Below, piece by piece: positions 43,340 through 55,929 of a DNA stretch of 64,000 nt (position 1 is its first letter; every line of letters begins with the position of its first letter). Position numbers and translations under genes: made by a program. Source of the stretch: Methylobacterium durans (lineage in GTDB: Bacteria > Pseudomonadota > Alphaproteobacteria > Rhizobiales > Beijerinckiaceae); contig NZ_CP029550.1 in NCBI RefSeq assembly GCF_003173715.1, positions 3,023,501-3,087,500 on the forward strand, given 5' to 3'. The notes beneath the pieces were generated by a model, which searched no databases, was not told where the DNA came from, and worked only from the letters and a program-made list of their open reading frames with translations.

Positions 43340-44752
43340 TCAGAGCGAGTAGTACTGCACGAACTCGATCGGGTGCGGTGTCATCTCGTAGCGCAGCACC
43401 TCGGTCATCTTCAGCTCGATGAAGGAGTCGATCTGATCGTCCGTGAAGACGTTGCCGGCCTTGAGGAAGGCGCGGTCCTTGTCGAGGTTCTGTAGGGCCT
43501 CACGGAGCGAGCCGCAGACGGTCGGGATCTTCTTCAGCTCGCGCGGGGGCAGGTCGTAGAGATCCTTGTCCATGGCCGGGCCCGGATCGATCTTGTTGAT
43601 GATGCCGTCGAGGCCGGCCATCAACAGGGCCGCGAAGGCGAGGTAGGGGTTCGCCATCGGGTCGGGGAAGCGGACCTCGACGCGCTTGGCCTTCGGCGAG
43701 GTCGTCCACGGGATGCGGCAGGAGGCGGAGCGGTTGCGGGCCGAGTAGGCCAGCAGCACGGGGGCCTCGTAGCCCGGCACGAGGCGCTTGTAGGAGTTCG
43801 TGGACGGGTTGGTGAAGGCGTTCAGCGCCTTGGCGTGCTTGATGATGCCGCCGATGTACCAGAGGCATTCCTGGGAGAGATCCGCGTACTTGTCGCCGGC
43901 GAAGAGCGGCTTGCCGTTCTTCCAGATCGACTGGTGGACGTGCATGCCCGAGCCGTTGTCGCCGTAGACGGGCTTGGGCATGAAGGTCGCGGTCTTGCCG
44001 TAGCTCTGCGCCACGTTGTGGATACAGTACTTGTAGATCTGCATGTGGTCGGCGAGCAGCGTCAGCGTGTCGAACTTCATGCCGAGCTCGTGCTGGGCGC
44101 TCGCCACCTCGTGGTGGTGCTTCTCGACCTTGACGCCCATCGACTGCATAGCGGCCAGCATCTCGCCGCGCATGTCCTGCGCCGAATCCTGCGGCGGCAC
44201 GGGGAAGTAACCGCCCTTCATCTGCACCCGGTGTCCGAGGTTGCCGCCCTCGTACTCGGTGAAGCCGTTGATCGGCAGCTCCGTCGAGTCGAGCTTGAAG
44301 CCGGTCTGGTAGGGGTCGGCGGCGAACTTCACGTCGTCGAACACGAAGAACTCGGCCTCGGGACCGACGTAGATCGTGTCGCCGATGCCGGACGACTTGA
44401 GGAAGGCCTCGGCGAGCTTGGCCGTGCCGCGCGGATCGCGGGAATAGGGGGCGCCCGTCGAGGGCTCGAGCACGTCGCAGACGATCGACATGGTCGAGGC
44501 CGAGAAGAACGGGTCCATGCAGGCGGTGGCGGGATCGGGCATCAGCAGCATGTCGGACTCGTTGATCGCCTTCCAGCCGGCGATCGAGGAGCCGTCGAAC
44601 ATCGTGCCCTCGGAGAAGATCTCCTCATCGACGAGGGAGACGTCGAAGGTGACGTGCTGCCACTTGCCGCGCGGGTCCGTGAAGCGGAAGTCGACGTACT
44701 TGACGTCGTTGTCCTTGATCTCCTTCAGGACTTCGGTCGCTGTCTTTGCCAT
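43340..44752 (-). CDS. glnA: Glutamine synthetase type I
   Basis: A 470-residue class I-beta glutamine synthetase. Motifs in order: [35 protein letters not shown] (beta-grasp), [24 protein letters not shown] (ammonia and metal site), [28 protein letters not shown] (ATP and glutamate site). The adenylylation tyrosine lies in [10 protein letters not shown], so control by GlnE is expected. It lies 122 bases downstream of glnB on the same strand, the usual glnBA pair of Rhizobiales. Confidence 0.97.
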   Translation of the reverse strand: MAKTATEVLKEIKDNDVKYVDFRFTDPRGKWQHVTFDVSLVDEEIFSEGTMFDGSSIAGWKAINESDMLLMPDPATACMDPFFSASTMSIVCDVLEPSTGAPYSRDPRGTAKLAEAFLKSSGIGDTIYVGPEAEFFVFDDVKFAADPYQTGFKLDSTELPINGFTEYEGGNLGHRVQMKGGYFPVPPQDSAQDMRGEMLAAMQSMGVKVEKHHHEVASAQHELGMKFDTLTLLADHMQIYKYCIHNVAQSYGKTATFMPKPVYGDNGSGMHVHQSIWKNGKPLFAGDKYADLSQECLWYIGGIIKHAKALNAFTNPSTNSYKRLVPGYEAPVLLAYSARNRSASCRIPWTTSPKAKRVEVRFPDPMANPYLAFAALLMAGLDGIINKIDPGPAMDKDLYDLPPRELKKIPTVCGSLREALQNLDKDRAFLKAGNVFTDDQIDSFIELKMTEVLRYEMTPHPIEFVQYYSL

Positions 44753-44874
44753 CCCGAGTGTTCTCCTCTTCTGGCGGCACGTAGCCGTGGTTGTGCCGCG
44801 GACCGAGTACAGCCCGCGGTTCTTTTGATTCTGTCAGGCTCTGGGGGGGCGTATCGCGGCGGTCCGGTCCGGCG

Positions 44875-45363
<489 letters not shown>

Positions 45364-45414
45364 TTAATCCGGGCAGGGCATGTCCGGCCTTCGGGCAGTT
45401 CGACGGAGACGCGG

Positions 45415-46929
45415 ATGGGACAGGGGCGGCTGCTCACGGTTGAGGCGATGCGGCGGGTCGATGCCGCGGCGATCGCGGCTGGGACGCCGGGGATCGCGCT
45501 GATGCGGGCCGCCGGCGCCGCGGTTGCCGAGCGCGCCCGCGCGCTGCTGCCGGAGGGCGGCTCCGTACTCGTGCTCTGCGGGCCGGGCAACAACGGCGGC
45601 GACGGCTTCGTGGCGGCGCGCATCCTCGCGGAAGCGGGCCTGCCGGTCGAGATCCGCCTGCTCGGGCGGCGCGATGACCTCTCGGGCGATGCGGCGCTCG
45701 CCGCCGCCGAGTGGCGGGGCGACGTGACCGAGGGGATCGGCCCGGACGATCTCGCCCGGTTCGACCTCGCGATCGACGCGCTGTTCGGTGCGGGTCTCTC
45801 GCGCGATCTCGACGGCACGGCGCGCACTCTCGTGGAGCGGGTCGCTGCAGCCGCCTGCCCGGTGCTCGCGGTCGACGTCCCGAGCGGCATCGACGGGGAT
45901 ACCGGCGCGGTGCGCGGTGCCGCGATCCGGGCGCGGGAGACGGTCACCTTCGTCGCCCTCAAGCCCGGGCACCTGCTCCAGCCGGGCTCTGCGCATTGCG
46001 GGACCCTCCACGTCGCCGAGATCGGCACGGGCGAGGCCGCCCTGGCCGAGGGGCTCTCCGCCTGCGAGCCGCCCCTCTATCGCAACGGGCCGGCGCTCTG
46101 GGGCGCGGCCTTCCCGCGCCACGCCGCGGACAGCCACAAATACACGCGGGGCCATGCCCTCGTCCTGTCGGGGCCGGCCTGTCGCACGGGCGCGGCGCGC
46201 CTCGCCGCGCGCGGGGCGCTGCGGGTTGGGGCAGGCCTCGTCACGGTGGCCTCGCCCGCGTCGGCTCTGGCCGAGAACGCGGCGCACCTCACCGCGATCA
46301 TGCTGCGCGCCTGCGAGAACGCCGACGACCTCGACGACCTCCTGGTGGACGAGCGCCTCAACGTGGTGCTCGTCGGCCCCGGTCTCGGCACCGGCCAGCC
46401 GACCCGCGATCTCGTCGCGGTGGCGGCCTCGTCCGGCCGGAACCTCGTCCTCGACGCCGACGCGCTGACGAGCTTCAAGGGAGAGGCGGCGACGCTCGCA
46501 CGGCATCTGGCGGAGGGGGACGCCGCGGCTGTCCTGACGCCCCACGCGGGCGAGTTCGCGAGGCTCTTCGGCGGGACCGAGGCGGCCGACGAGGGGCTCG
46601 GCAAGGTCGAGCGCGCCCGGCGGGCGGCGGCGCTGTCGGGCGCCGTCGTCGTGCTCAAGGGGGCCGACACGGTGATCGCGGACCCGGACGGGCGCCTCGC
46701 CATCAACGATCACGGCACACCCCATCTCGGCACCGCGGGCTCCGGCGACGTGCTCGGCGGGCTGATCGCCGGCCTCCTCGCTCAGGGCATGCCGCCCTTC
46801 GAGGCCGCGGCGGCCGGCGTATGGCTCCACGGGGATGCCGGTCGCCGCCACGGTCCGGGACTGATCGCGGAGGATCTGCCGGAGCTGATGCCGCGGGTTC
46901 TCGGGGCGCTGGAATCGCGCCTCAGGTGA
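45415..46929 (+). CDS. nnr: Bifunctional NAD(P)HX epimerase / dehydratase
   Basis: A 504-residue fusion. The N-terminal YjeF-type epimerase has LCGPGNNGGDGFVAAR and VDVPSGIDGDTG. The C-terminal ADP-dependent dehydratase has GPGLGTGQPTRD, LDADALTSF, LTPHAGEFARLFG and GTAGSGDVLGGLIAGLLAQG. It repairs hydrated NADH/NADPH in the cytosol. It is divergent from glnB, a known neighbour in alphaproteobacteria, and its end overlaps the end of the convergent multicopper-oxidase-like gene by eight bases. Confidence 0.94.
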   Translation: MGQGRLLTVEAMRRVDAAAIAAGTPGIALMRAAGAAVAERARALLPEGGSVLVLCGPGNNGGDGFVAARILAEAGLPVEIRLLGRRDDLSGDAALAAAEWRGDVTEGIGPDDLARFDLAIDALFGAGLSRDLDGTARTLVERVAAAACPVLAVDVPSGIDGDTGAVRGAAIRARETVTFVALKPGHLLQPGSAHCGTLHVAEIGTGEAALAEGLSACEPPLYRNGPALWGAAFPRHAADSHKYTRGHALVLSGPACRTGAARLAARGALRVGAGLVTVASPASALAENAAHLTAIMLRACENADDLDDLLVDERLNVVLVGPGLGTGQPTRDLVAVAASSGRNLVLDADALTSFKGEAATLARHLAEGDAAAVLTPHAGEFARLFGGTEAADEGLGKVERARRAAALSGAVVVLKGADTVIADPDGRLAINDHGTPHLGTAGSGDVLGGLIAGLLAQGMPPFEAAAAGVWLHGDAGRRHGPGLIAEDLPELMPRVLGALESRLR

Positions 46930-48417
46930 CCTCGAACGAGGTCCAGAGCCCGGTGTCGAAGCGCTCCAGCACCGTCGAGCCGAGGAGCCAGCGGCCCGGG
47001 TTGTCGGCCAGGAAGGCGATGCGGGCGGTGCGGCCTTCGAGGAGCTGGAAGGTGTCGAGCCAGTAGGGCTCCCAGCCGTCGTCGAGGGGGTGGAGCAGGC
47101 GGAAGACATGCCCGTGCAGGTGCAGCGCCTGCGCGAAGGCGGTGTCGTTTTTGATCGCCAGGACAACCACTTGGCCGCGCTTGACCGTGAAGAGCGGGGC
47201 CACGCCCGCCATCCCGCTGGCGCCGTTGACGGCCCAGATCCGGGTCGGGTCGCCCTTGAAGACGGGCTCGGCCTCCGGCTTCTCCTTGTCGAGGGTGGCG
47301 CCGCCGGTGATCGTGATGTCGCGGCGGACGGCGTTCTGCAGCTTGACCTCGGCGGGCAGCAGCTTGTTGTCACCGATGGGCGCGATCGGCGGGCGCTTCC
47401 CGGTGACCGGCTCGCCCTGAGTGACGAGGCTCGCGAGGACGAGGCCGCCGCCGACCAGCGCCGTGATGCTGCCCTTGGCGTCCGCCTCCGCGGGCAGGTC
47501 GAGGAGGAGGTCGTAGCGGGTGCCTGGCGGGAAGGGGAGGGTGGCGCGCAGGGGCTCGAACGTGTCGGTCGGCTGACCGTCCACCGCCGCGACGTAGACC
47601 TTCATGCCGTCGAAGCGGATGCGCGTCGCCCGCGCGTTGCAGGCGTTGCCGAGGCGCAGGCGCAGGCGCGAGCCGGGCCGCGCAGCGATCATCTCCGGCA
47701 CCGGTCGGCCGTTGATCGCGATCATGTTGCCGAGGCGCCCGTTCGAGGCCGCGAACAGGGCCTGGCCGAAGGGCATGAGGCTCGAATCGTCCTGCAGGCG
47801 CCAGTCCTGCATCAGCAGCGGTACGTCGCGCTCGACGGCCGGCGGCGCCTTCTCCTCGACGACGAGGAAGCCCGCGATCCCGCGGCCCGAGGGCTCGCTC
47901 GATCCGCCGACGACGAGGGGCCGGATCAGGAAGGTGCCGGCGTCGGGCGGGGTGAAGACGTAGGTGAAGCTCGCCCCCGGCTGGATCGGTGGCTGCGTCA
48001 CGCCGCCGACCCCGTCCATGGGGTTCTGGTTGCGCACCCCGTGCCAGTGCAGCGCGAGCGGGCGCTCGGTCCGGTTCTCGACCTTGAGCCGCACGGTCTC
48101 GCCGAGCTTGACCCGGACCACCGGCGGCAGCCCCGTTCCGTCGAGGGACCAGATGGCCGTCTCGGGCGCGGGCTCCGGGCGCAGGCGGAGCTTCGCCGGC
48201 TGCGCGGCGAGCGCCCGCGGCTCGGCTTGCGCGCCCGTCTGCGGGGCCGCCTGGGCGGCCGGGGCGTCGGGCTTCGGCGAGCCCTGCGCCGCCGCGGCCC
48301 GGGCATCAGCCCGAGCAGGGCCGCGCCGCCGAGCAGGGTGCGGCGGGAGGGCCGGGCCGCGGGCGGATCGGCGACCGACACGGAATCGGCTTCGGGCGCG
48401 GGATCGACGTGCGGCAT
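46922..48417 (-). pseudogene. Multicopper-oxidase-like protein, Tat signal, frameshifted; trinuclear copper ligands missing
   Basis: From ATG 48417 (AGGAG upstream) the frame gives a Tat signal (SRRTLLGGAALLGLMP). After the CCC-GGG at 48298-48303 the mature part goes on in another frame: AAAAQGSPKPDAPAAQ, then three cupredoxin domains. One extra base there would join both into one protein of about 498 residues. In the mature part LHWHGVRNQNP and ALHLHGHVFRL keep His pairs. The place of the usual WYHSH reads GTFLIRP, and the place of the usual HCHIxxH reads WLLGSTVLERFDTG. So most trinuclear copper ligands are absent, as in SufI/FtsP-like proteins. It would be a periplasmic structural or binding protein and not an oxidase. 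Confidence 0.82.
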
Positions 48418-48633
48418 GGCTCCTCGGGCGGATCGGAGGGCTGGGAGGGCGGACGCTTGTAGCGGCGCCACCCTGCCGAGGCTACTGCCGGCCGGGCTCG
48501 CGCCGGCAGCCGCGTTCCGGCAGCATCGGGCCGGCAGGCGGCGGAAGGCGATGAAGTTTTTTGCTGCGGCCCCGGTCCCGCATGCTATAGAGCCGCCCTC
48601 CGGCGGCCGGAAGCGCGCCGGGTGTCGGCGCGC

Positions 48634-48718
48634 GCGGGCGTGGCGGAACTGGTAGACGCGCTGGATTTAGGTTCCAGTGTCGCAAGACGTGGGGGTTCGA
48701 GCCCCTCCGCCCGCACCA
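48634..48718 (+). tRNA. tRNA-Leu (anticodon UAG)
   Basis: An 85-base class II tRNA. The acceptor is GCGGGCG / CGCCCGC with discriminator A and encoded CCA. The anticodon arm CTGGA-TTTAGGT-TCCAG has TAG, and a long variable arm follows; the T arm has GTTCGAGCC. It stands between the multicopper-oxidase-like gene and tig. Confidence 0.97.
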
Positions 48719-48937
48719 GTGCCGCCGTCGGGAACGGATTGGCTCCCCCATCGGAAGGCCGGCCCGCCCAGCCGCTCTGACCCGGCCGGACATCGGCACG
48801 GGTCCGGGCCCCTCGGATCGCCTCCTTGGGCCGGCCTCACGGCGCTTCCCCGCACTGGCCCACGGACCGCCGCGAGGTCGGTCCGCGCGGGCCTTCGCAG
48901 ATTTTGACGACACGGACTTGAGAGCGGATATACGACG

Positions 48938-50329
48938 ATGCAGGTGACCGAGACACATTCCGAGGGGCTGAAGCGCGAGTTTCAGGTTCTCCTGGCCGCC
49001 CAGGAGCTCGAGGATCGCCTGACGAACGAGCTCTCCGGCCTCAAGGACAAGGTGCAGCTCAAGGGCTTCCGCCCCGGCAAGGTGCCGGTGGCGCATCTGC
49101 GCAAGGTCTACGGCCGCTCCGTGATGGCCGACGTGCTGCAGAACGCCGTCAACGAGGCCAACCAGAAGATCGTGGCCGACAACGGGCTGAAGCTCGCCCT
49201 CGAGCCCCGCGTCGAGTTCCCCGAGGACAAGGCGGTGGTCGACAAGGCCCTCGACGCCAAGGCCGACCTCGCCTTCAAGGTCGCGGTCGAGGTGCTGCCG
49301 AGCTTCGAGCTCGCCGACCTCTCGGACGTCAGCCTCAAGAAGCTCGTGGCCAAGCCCTCGGATGCCGAGATCGACGAGGCCCTCACGCGCATGGCCGGCC
49401 AGAACCGGCCCTTCGCCGACAAGGACGAGGGCGCCGCCGCCGCGAGCGGCGACCGCGTCACCATCGACTTCGTGGGCCGCATCGACGGCACCGAGTTCGA
49501 GGGCGGCAAGGGCGAGGGCATCGACCTGGAACTCGGCTCGGGCAGCTTCATCCCGGGCTTCGAGGATCAGCTCGTCGGCGCCAAGGTCGGCGAGAGCCGC
49601 CTCGTCAAGGTGACCTTCCCGGAGGCCTACGGCGCCGAGCAGCTCGCCGGCAAGGACGCCGAGTTCGACGTGACCGTGCAGAAGATCCAGGCGCCTGGCG
49701 AGGCGGAGGTCGACGACGCGTTCGCCAAGGGTCTCGGCATGGACTCGCTGGAGAAGCTGCGGGAGGCCGTCTCGAACGCGATCGGCAGCGACTACGAGGC
49801 GGCGTCCCGCCGCAAGCTCAAGAAGGAGCTCCTCGACGCGCTGGACGGCAAGTACGCCTTCGACCTGCCCCCGAGCCTCGTGCACCAGGAATTCGCCTCA
49901 GTCTGGGCGCAGGTCGAGCAGGACCTCAAGAACCGCGGCAAGACCTTCGAGGACGAGGACACCACGGAGGAGAAGGCGCAAGGAGAATACCGCAAGATCG
50001 CCGAGCGCCGCGTTCGCCTCGGTCTGGTGCTTGCGCAGGTCGGCGAGAGCGCCGATATCAAGGTCTCCGACGAGGAGGTGAACCAGGCCCTCATCGCCCG
50101 GGTCCGGCAGTTCCCGGGCCAGGAGCAGCAGGTCTGGGACTTCTACCGCAAGAACGCGCAGGCGCTCGCCGAGCTTCGGGCGCCGCTGTTCGAGGAGAAG
50201 GTGGTTGACCACGTCCTCGCGCAGGTCAAACTGGTCGAGGAGCCCGTCTCGAAGGAGGCGCTGTTCTCCGACGAGGACGGTGAGCCAGACGCCGACGAGA
50301 AGCCGGCCACCGACCAGAAGGCCGATTGA
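48938..50329 (+). CDS. tig: Trigger factor
   Basis: A 463-residue ribosome-associated chaperone. The N-terminal ribosome-binding part has [18 protein letters not shown] (the GFRxGKxP signature). The FKBP-type prolyl isomerase domain is at about 155-245 ([20 protein letters not shown]), and a long helical C-terminal chaperone arm follows. It ends in an acidic, Asp/Glu-rich tail of about 25 residues. It begins the quality-control group tig-clpP-clpX-lon, all in the same direction. Confidence 0.96.
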   Translation: MQVTETHSEGLKREFQVLLAAQELEDRLTNELSGLKDKVQLKGFRPGKVPVAHLRKVYGRSVMADVLQNAVNEANQKIVADNGLKLALEPRVEFPEDKAVVDKALDAKADLAFKVAVEVLPSFELADLSDVSLKKLVAKPSDAEIDEALTRMAGQNRPFADKDEGAAAASGDRVTIDFVGRIDGTEFEGGKGEGIDLELGSGSFIPGFEDQLVGAKVGESRLVKVTFPEAYGAEQLAGKDAEFDVTVQKIQAPGEAEVDDAFAKGLGMDSLEKLREAVSNAIGSDYEAASRRKLKKELLDALDGKYAFDLPPSLVHQEFASVWAQVEQDLKNRGKTFEDEDTTEEKAQGEYRKIAERRVRLGLVLAQVGESADIKVSDEEVNQALIARVRQFPGQEQQVWDFYRKNAQALAELRAPLFEEKVVDHVLAQVKLVEEPVSKEALFSDEDGEPDADEKPATDQKAD

Positions 50330-50456
50330 GCCGCCCCTCCTTCAAGGGACGGCGGCCATCGGTGAGGCGGCGTTAAGCGTCGCCGGTGTTCGCTGAATTT
50401 CGCCCGGCCAAGCCTGATTCGCTCGGCCGGGCCCCTTGAAGCCCTGGGGCACGATG

Positions 50457-51083
50457 ATGAGAGATCCGGTCGATTATTATAACAGCGCGCTCGTGCCCAT
50501 GGTGGTCGAGCAGTCGAGCCGCGGCGAGCGCGCCTTCGACATCTACTCGCGCCTGCTGCGCGAGCGGATCATCTTCCTCACCGGCCCGGTCGAGGATTAC
50601 GGCGCGTCGCTGATCGTCGCGCAGCTCCTGTTCCTCGAGGCCGAGAACCCCAAGAAGGAAATCTCCTTCTACATCAACTCGCCCGGCGGCGTGGTGACCT
50701 CGGGCCTATCGATCTACGACACGATGCAGTTCATCCGCTGCCCGGTGACGACGCTCTGCGTCGGCCAAGCCGCCTCGATGGGCTCCCTGCTCCTGACCGC
50801 CGGCGAGCCCGGCCATCGCTTCGCGCTGCCGAACGCCCGCATCATGGTCCACCAGCCCTCCGGCGGCTTCCAGGGCCAGGCCACCGACATCCTGATCCAC
50901 GCCCGCGAGATCGAGGCCCTCAAGAAGCGCCTCAACGAGATCTACGTGAAGCACACGGGCCGGGACTACGACACGATCCACCAGGCGCTCGAGCGCGACA
51001 ATTTCATGACCGCGGACGCCGCCAAGGAGTTCGGCCTCATCGACGAGGTCATCCAGAAGCGGCCCGAGCCGGCGGCGGCCTGA
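50457..51083 (+). CDS. clpP: ATP-dependent Clp protease proteolytic subunit
   Basis: A 208-residue ClpP from ATG 50457 (ATG 50454 also possible; GGGG a few bases upstream). The N-terminal processing region [20 protein letters not shown] is followed by the S14 fold. S107 in GQAASMGS, H132 in [11 protein letters not shown] and the catalytic Asp further on ([10 protein letters not shown]) make up the triad. It forms the two-ring barrel used by ClpX and ClpA; clpX follows 245 bases downstream. Confidence 0.96.
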   Translation: MRDPVDYYNSALVPMVVEQSSRGERAFDIYSRLLRERIIFLTGPVEDYGASLIVAQLLFLEAENPKKEISFYINSPGGVVTSGLSIYDTMQFIRCPVTTLCVGQAASMGSLLLTAGEPGHRFALPNARIMVHQPSGGFQGQATDILIHAREIEALKKRLNEIYVKHTGRDYDTIHQALERDNFMTADAAKEFGLIDEVIQKRPEPAAA

Positions 51084-51091
51084 CGGTGTCC

Positions 51092-51121
51092 GGCCGGGGA
51101 TAACTCCGATGCACCCCGGCC
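51092..51121 (+). terminator. Terminator after clpP
   Basis: An eight-base perfect stem GGCCGGGG / CCCCGGCC with a 14-base loop, directly after the clpP stop and followed by ACACCTTTCCCT. It probably ends or attenuates clpP transcription so that clpX can have its own promoter. Confidence 0.6.
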
Positions 51122-51328
51122 ACACCTTTCCCTCCATGCGTCGATACGGAGGGGTCGGGCGTTGGACTAACGGCTTGATCGCGCGGCAGCAGCGTGTTTG
51201 CATCGCGATTCTGGCCCGAGGGCCCGGCATAGGCGCGCAGGTGACTGTTTCTTTAAGCGGATGTCATTACGTTTGAACGATGCGCGTGCGCCCCTGGCTG
51301 GCACCGCGCGCACGAATCGGAGACCGAT

Positions 51329-52600
<1,272 letters not shown>

Positions 52601-52674
52601 GCGCACGCCGCAACGTGCGCTAAGTCGCTGGTCGGGCATGCGGATTCCGCAGGGCCCGACAGCCGGAAAGGCCC

Positions 52675-52702
52675 GGAGGCGCCGCTTGAAACAGGCGCCT
52701 CC
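52675..52702 (+). terminator. Hairpin between clpX and lon
   Basis: A perfect nine-base stem GGAGGCGCC / GGCGCCTCC with loop of ten bases. A weaker hairpin GCGCAC / GTGCGC stands directly after the clpX stop at 52601-52620. No T run follows. It may be the clpX terminator or an RNA element in the 282-base clpX-lon gap. Confidence 0.5.
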
Positions 52703-52882
52703 CAGGGCCAATTGAGGGACAGCGCAGTGGCCGTACGCTCCCATTGAGGTGCGGTGCCGCGCCACCAGCCGCAAAGTCCCCGCATCGTTTCCGACCCTCG
52801 CGGCCCGGTCGGTCCCTGGCAGGATGCTTGCTCCTGACGACGGAGGAGCGACTGCCCGGCGTCCATCATGAGGAAGTCAGCC

Positions 52883-55306
52883 ATGACTCAGTCGAAATCG
52901 CGTCAGCCGGTCGTCCCGGGCTCGACGGGCGCTTACGCCGTCCTGCCGCTGCGCGACATCGTCGTTTTCCCGCACATGATCGTGCCGCTCTTCGTCGGCC
53001 GCGAAAAGTCGATCCGCGCCCTCGAGGAGGCGGTCCGCACCGATCGCCACATCCTGCTCGCCACGCAGATCAACGCGGGCGACGACGATCCGGCCACCGA
53101 CGCGATCTACACGATCGGCACGCTGGCCAGCGTCCTGCAGCTCCTGAAGCTGCCCGACGGCACCGTGAAGGTTCTGGTCGAGGGCGCCGGCCGCGCCAAG
53201 ATCCTCGGCTTCGAGACGTCGGAGGAGTTCTACGAGGCGCGCGCCCAGACGCTGACCGACGATCTCGGTGACCGCGTCGAGGCGGAGGCGCTTGCGCGCT
53301 CGGTCGTGTCCGAGTTCGAGAACTACGTGAAGCTCAACAAGAAGATCTCGCCCGAGGTCGTCTCAGCCGTCACGCAGATCGACGAGCCCTCCAAGCTCGC
53401 CGACACGGTCGGCTCGCACCTCGCCGTCAAGATCGCCGACAAGCAGGCGATCCTGGAGATCCCCACGGTGGCGCAGCGCCTGGAGCGCGTGCTGTCGCTG
53501 ATGGAGAGCGAGATCTCCGTGCTCCAGGTGGAGAAGCGCATCCGGACCCGCGTCAAGCGGCAGATGGAGAAGACCCAGCGCGAGTACTACCTCAACGAGC
53601 AGATGAAGGCGATCCAGAAGGAACTCGGCGACGAGGACGGTCGCGACGAGCTGGCCGAGCTGGAGGACAAGATCGAGAAGACGAAGCTCTCCAAGGAGGC
53701 CCGCGAGAAAGCGCAGGCCGAGCTGAAGAAGCTGCGTCAGATGTCGCCGATGTCGGCTGAGGCCACGGTGGTGCGCAACTACCTCGACTGGATGCTCGGC
53801 ATCCCGTGGGGCAAGCGCTCGAAGATCAAGAAGGACCTGCTCGGCGCCCAGGTGCTCCTCGACGAGGACCATTTCGGCCTCGACAAGGTGAAGGAGCGCA
53901 TCGTCGAGTACCTCGCCGTGCAGCAGCGCGCCAACAAGCTCACCGGCCCGATCCTGTGCCTCGTCGGCCCTCCGGGCGTGGGCAAGACCTCGCTCGGCAA
54001 GTCGATCGCCAAGGCGACGGGGCGCGAGTTCGTGCGCATGTCGCTCGGCGGCGTGCGGGACGAGGCCGAGATCCGCGGTCACCGCCGGACCTATATCGGC
54101 TCGATGCCCGGCAAGATCGTGCAGTCCATGCGCAAGGCCAAGACCTCGAACCCGCTCATCCTGCTCGACGAGATCGACAAGATGGGCATGGATTTCCGGG
54201 GTGACCCGTCGGCCGCGCTCCTCGAGGTCCTCGACCCCGAGCAGAACGCGACCTTCAACGACCATTACCTCGAGGTCGATTACGACCTGTCGAACGTGAT
54301 GTTCGTGACGACGGCCAACACCCTGAACATCCCGGCCCCGCTCATGGACCGGATGGAGGTGATCCGCATCGCCGGCTACACCGAAGAGGAGAAGCTGGAG
54401 ATCGCCCGCCGCCACCTGATCCCGGGCGCGCTGAAGAAGCACGGGCTCGACGCGAAGGAATGGTCCGTTACCGACGAGGGCCTGCTCATGCTCATCCGCC
54501 GCTACACGCGGGAGGCGGGCGTGCGCAACCTGGAGCGGGAGATCTCGAACCTGATCCGCAAGGCGGTGAAGGAGATCCTGATCACCAAGGTGAAGGCCGT
54601 CACGGTGACGCCGGACAACCTGCCCGAGTTCCTGGGGCCGCCGAAGTTCCGCTACGGCGAGATCGACCCGGACGATCAGGTCGGCGTGGTCACGGGGCTC
54701 GCCTGGACCGAGGTCGGCGGCGAGTTGCTGACGATCGAGGGCGTCATGATGCCCGGCAAGGGCAAGATGACGGTCACGGGCAACCTGCGCGACGTGATGA
54801 AGGAGTCGATCTCGGCGGCGGCGAGCTACGTCCGCTCGCGGGCCATCGATTTCGGCATCGAGCCGCCGCTGTTCGAGCGCCGGGACATCCACGTCCACGT
54901 GCCGGAGGGGGCGACCCCGAAGGACGGGCCGTCGGCTGGCATCGCGATGGCGACCGCGATCATCTCGACGCTCACCGGCATCCCGGTGCGCCGCGAGGTG
55001 GCGATGACGGGCGAGGTGACGCTGCGCGGCCGGGTGCTGCCGATCGGCGGCCTCAAGGAGAAGCTGCTCGCCGCGCTCCGCGGCGGCATCAAGACGGTGC
55101 TGATCCCCGAGGAGAACGCCAAGGACATCGCTGAGGTGCCCGACAGCGTGAAGAACGGCCTCGAGATCGTGCCCGTCTCGCGGATGGATCAGGTTCTGGC
55201 CCGCGCCCTTGTGCGCCAGCCCGAGCCGATCGAGTGGGACGAGCCGATCCCCGCGGCGAAGCCCGCACGGTCCGATGACGACGGGGCGAGCCTCGTCGCC
55301 CACTGA
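52883..55306 (+). CDS. lon: ATP-dependent protease Lon
   Basis: A protein of about 807 residues. The N-terminal LON domain has [23 protein letters not shown], a coiled coil follows at about 190-290, then the AAA+ domain with Walker A GPPGVGKT and Walker [10 protein letters not shown]. The protease domain has catalytic S684 in [11 protein letters not shown] and the lysine in [13 protein letters not shown] 52883 has AGGAAG upstream; ATG 52868 is an alternative. It degrades damaged proteins and, in this class, cell-cycle regulators. No HU gene follows, unlike in some relatives. Confidence 0.97.
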   Translation: MTQSKSRQPVVPGSTGAYAVLPLRDIVVFPHMIVPLFVGREKSIRALEEAVRTDRHILLATQINAGDDDPATDAIYTIGTLASVLQLLKLPDGTVKVLVEGAGRAKILGFETSEEFYEARAQTLTDDLGDRVEAEALARSVVSEFENYVKLNKKISPEVVSAVTQIDEPSKLADTVGSHLAVKIADKQAILEIPTVAQRLERVLSLMESEISVLQVEKRIRTRVKRQMEKTQREYYLNEQMKAIQKELGDEDGRDELAELEDKIEKTKLSKEAREKAQAELKKLRQMSPMSAEATVVRNYLDWMLGIPWGKRSKIKKDLLGAQVLLDEDHFGLDKVKERIVEYLAVQQRANKLTGPILCLVGPPGVGKTSLGKSIAKATGREFVRMSLGGVRDEAEIRGHRRTYIGSMPGKIVQSMRKAKTSNPLILLDEIDKMGMDFRGDPSAALLEVLDPEQNATFNDHYLEVDYDLSNVMFVTTANTLNIPAPLMDRMEVIRIAGYTEEEKLEIARRHLIPGALKKHGLDAKEWSVTDEGLLMLIRRYTREAGVRNLEREISNLIRKAVKEILITKVKAVTVTPDNLPEFLGPPKFRYGEIDPDDQVGVVTGLAWTEVGGELLTIEGVMMPGKGKMTVTGNLRDVMKESISAAASYVRSRAIDFGIEPPLFERRDIHVHVPEGATPKDGPSAGIAMATAIISTLTGIPVRREVAMTGEVTLRGRVLPIGGLKEKLLAALRGGIKTVLIPEENAKDIAEVPDSVKNGLEIVPVSRMDQVLARALVRQPEPIEWDEPIPAAKPARSDDDGASLVAH

Positions 55307-55332
55307 CGGGATCGCGCCTGGACGACGAACGG

Positions 55333-55365
55333 ACGGCCCCCGGAGCCTCGGCTCGCGGGGGCCGT
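55333..55365 (+). terminator. Terminator after lon
   Basis: A ten-base perfect stem ACGGCCCCCG / CGGGGGCCGT with a 13-base loop, followed by TCCCGTTT, directly after the lon stop. Confidence 0.75.
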
Positions 55366-55448
55366 TCCCGTTTCGGGGACAGCTGCCGCGGTGGATCGCG
55401 CACGAAGTGCTTGCGCGGCCGGGGCGGCTTGCTTAACCCGTGCGGCGC

Positions 55449-55524
55449 GGGCGGTTAGCTCAGTTGGTAGAGCGTCTCCTTTACACGGAGAGGGTCGGGG
55501 GTTCGAGTCCCTCACCGCCCACCA
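55449..55524 (+). tRNA. tRNA-Val (anticodon UAC)
   Basis: A 76-base tRNA: acceptor GGGCGGT / ACCGCCC plus encoded ACCA, D arm GCTCAGTTGGTAGAGC, anticodon arm TCTCC-TTTACAC-GGAGA with TAC, T loop GTTCGAGTC. It stands between lon and the hypothetical gene at 55662. Confidence 0.97.
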
Positions 55525-55661
55525 GCCCCGGGGCACGGAACCGCTCGGACCGGACCGTACGCAGTTTCTGCGCATCCCAAGCTTGTCTGTGTCGCCCTAT
55601 TCCTAACTTAGGATAGAATTAACCGAACCGGCACCCCTCCGGTCGCGGCGCGGGTGATGGC

Positions 55662-55925
55662 GTGAACGACAACGACTCGATCGAGGCGCTGGTGGCGCGT
55701 TGCCGGACGCTGGAGCAGGTCATCGCGCTCCTGACGGAGCACGTCTCTCCGCGCTCAGCGGCACCGCCCGCGCTGTCGGTCCGCGTCCTGAGCGCGCTCG
55801 AGGACGAGGCCGTGCGACGGGGCTTTCCCGCCTCGACCCTCGCGACGCTCCGGCGGGCCGCCGCCGTCTTGAACGGCGACCGCCGCGCGGCCGGGCAGAA
55901 GAGCGGGCCGCGCCCGTCCCTCTGA
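55662..55925 (+). CDS. Hypothetical small helical protein, 87 residues
   Basis: Starts with GTG at 55662 (MNDNDSIEALVARCRTLEQV). It is mostly helical with an amphipathic pattern, followed by a basic tail. A typical small Rhizobiales protein without known domain. It is convergent with the CAP-domain gene, only four bases between the ends. Confidence 0.55.
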   Translation: MNDNDSIEALVARCRTLEQVIALLTEHVSPRSAAPPALSVRVLSALEDEAVRRGFPASTLATLRRAAAVLNGDRRAAGQKSGPRPSL

Positions 55926-55929
55926 CGCG

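Noticed and set aside
48634..48718. tRNA-Leu as an integration site for the accessory region
   Set aside because: No integrase gene, no duplicated tRNA end and no accessory DNA stand beside it; the neighbours are core genes.
53363..55303. A 646-codon minus-strand frame opposite lon
   Set aside because: It is an antisense shadow of lon, which has complete motifs.
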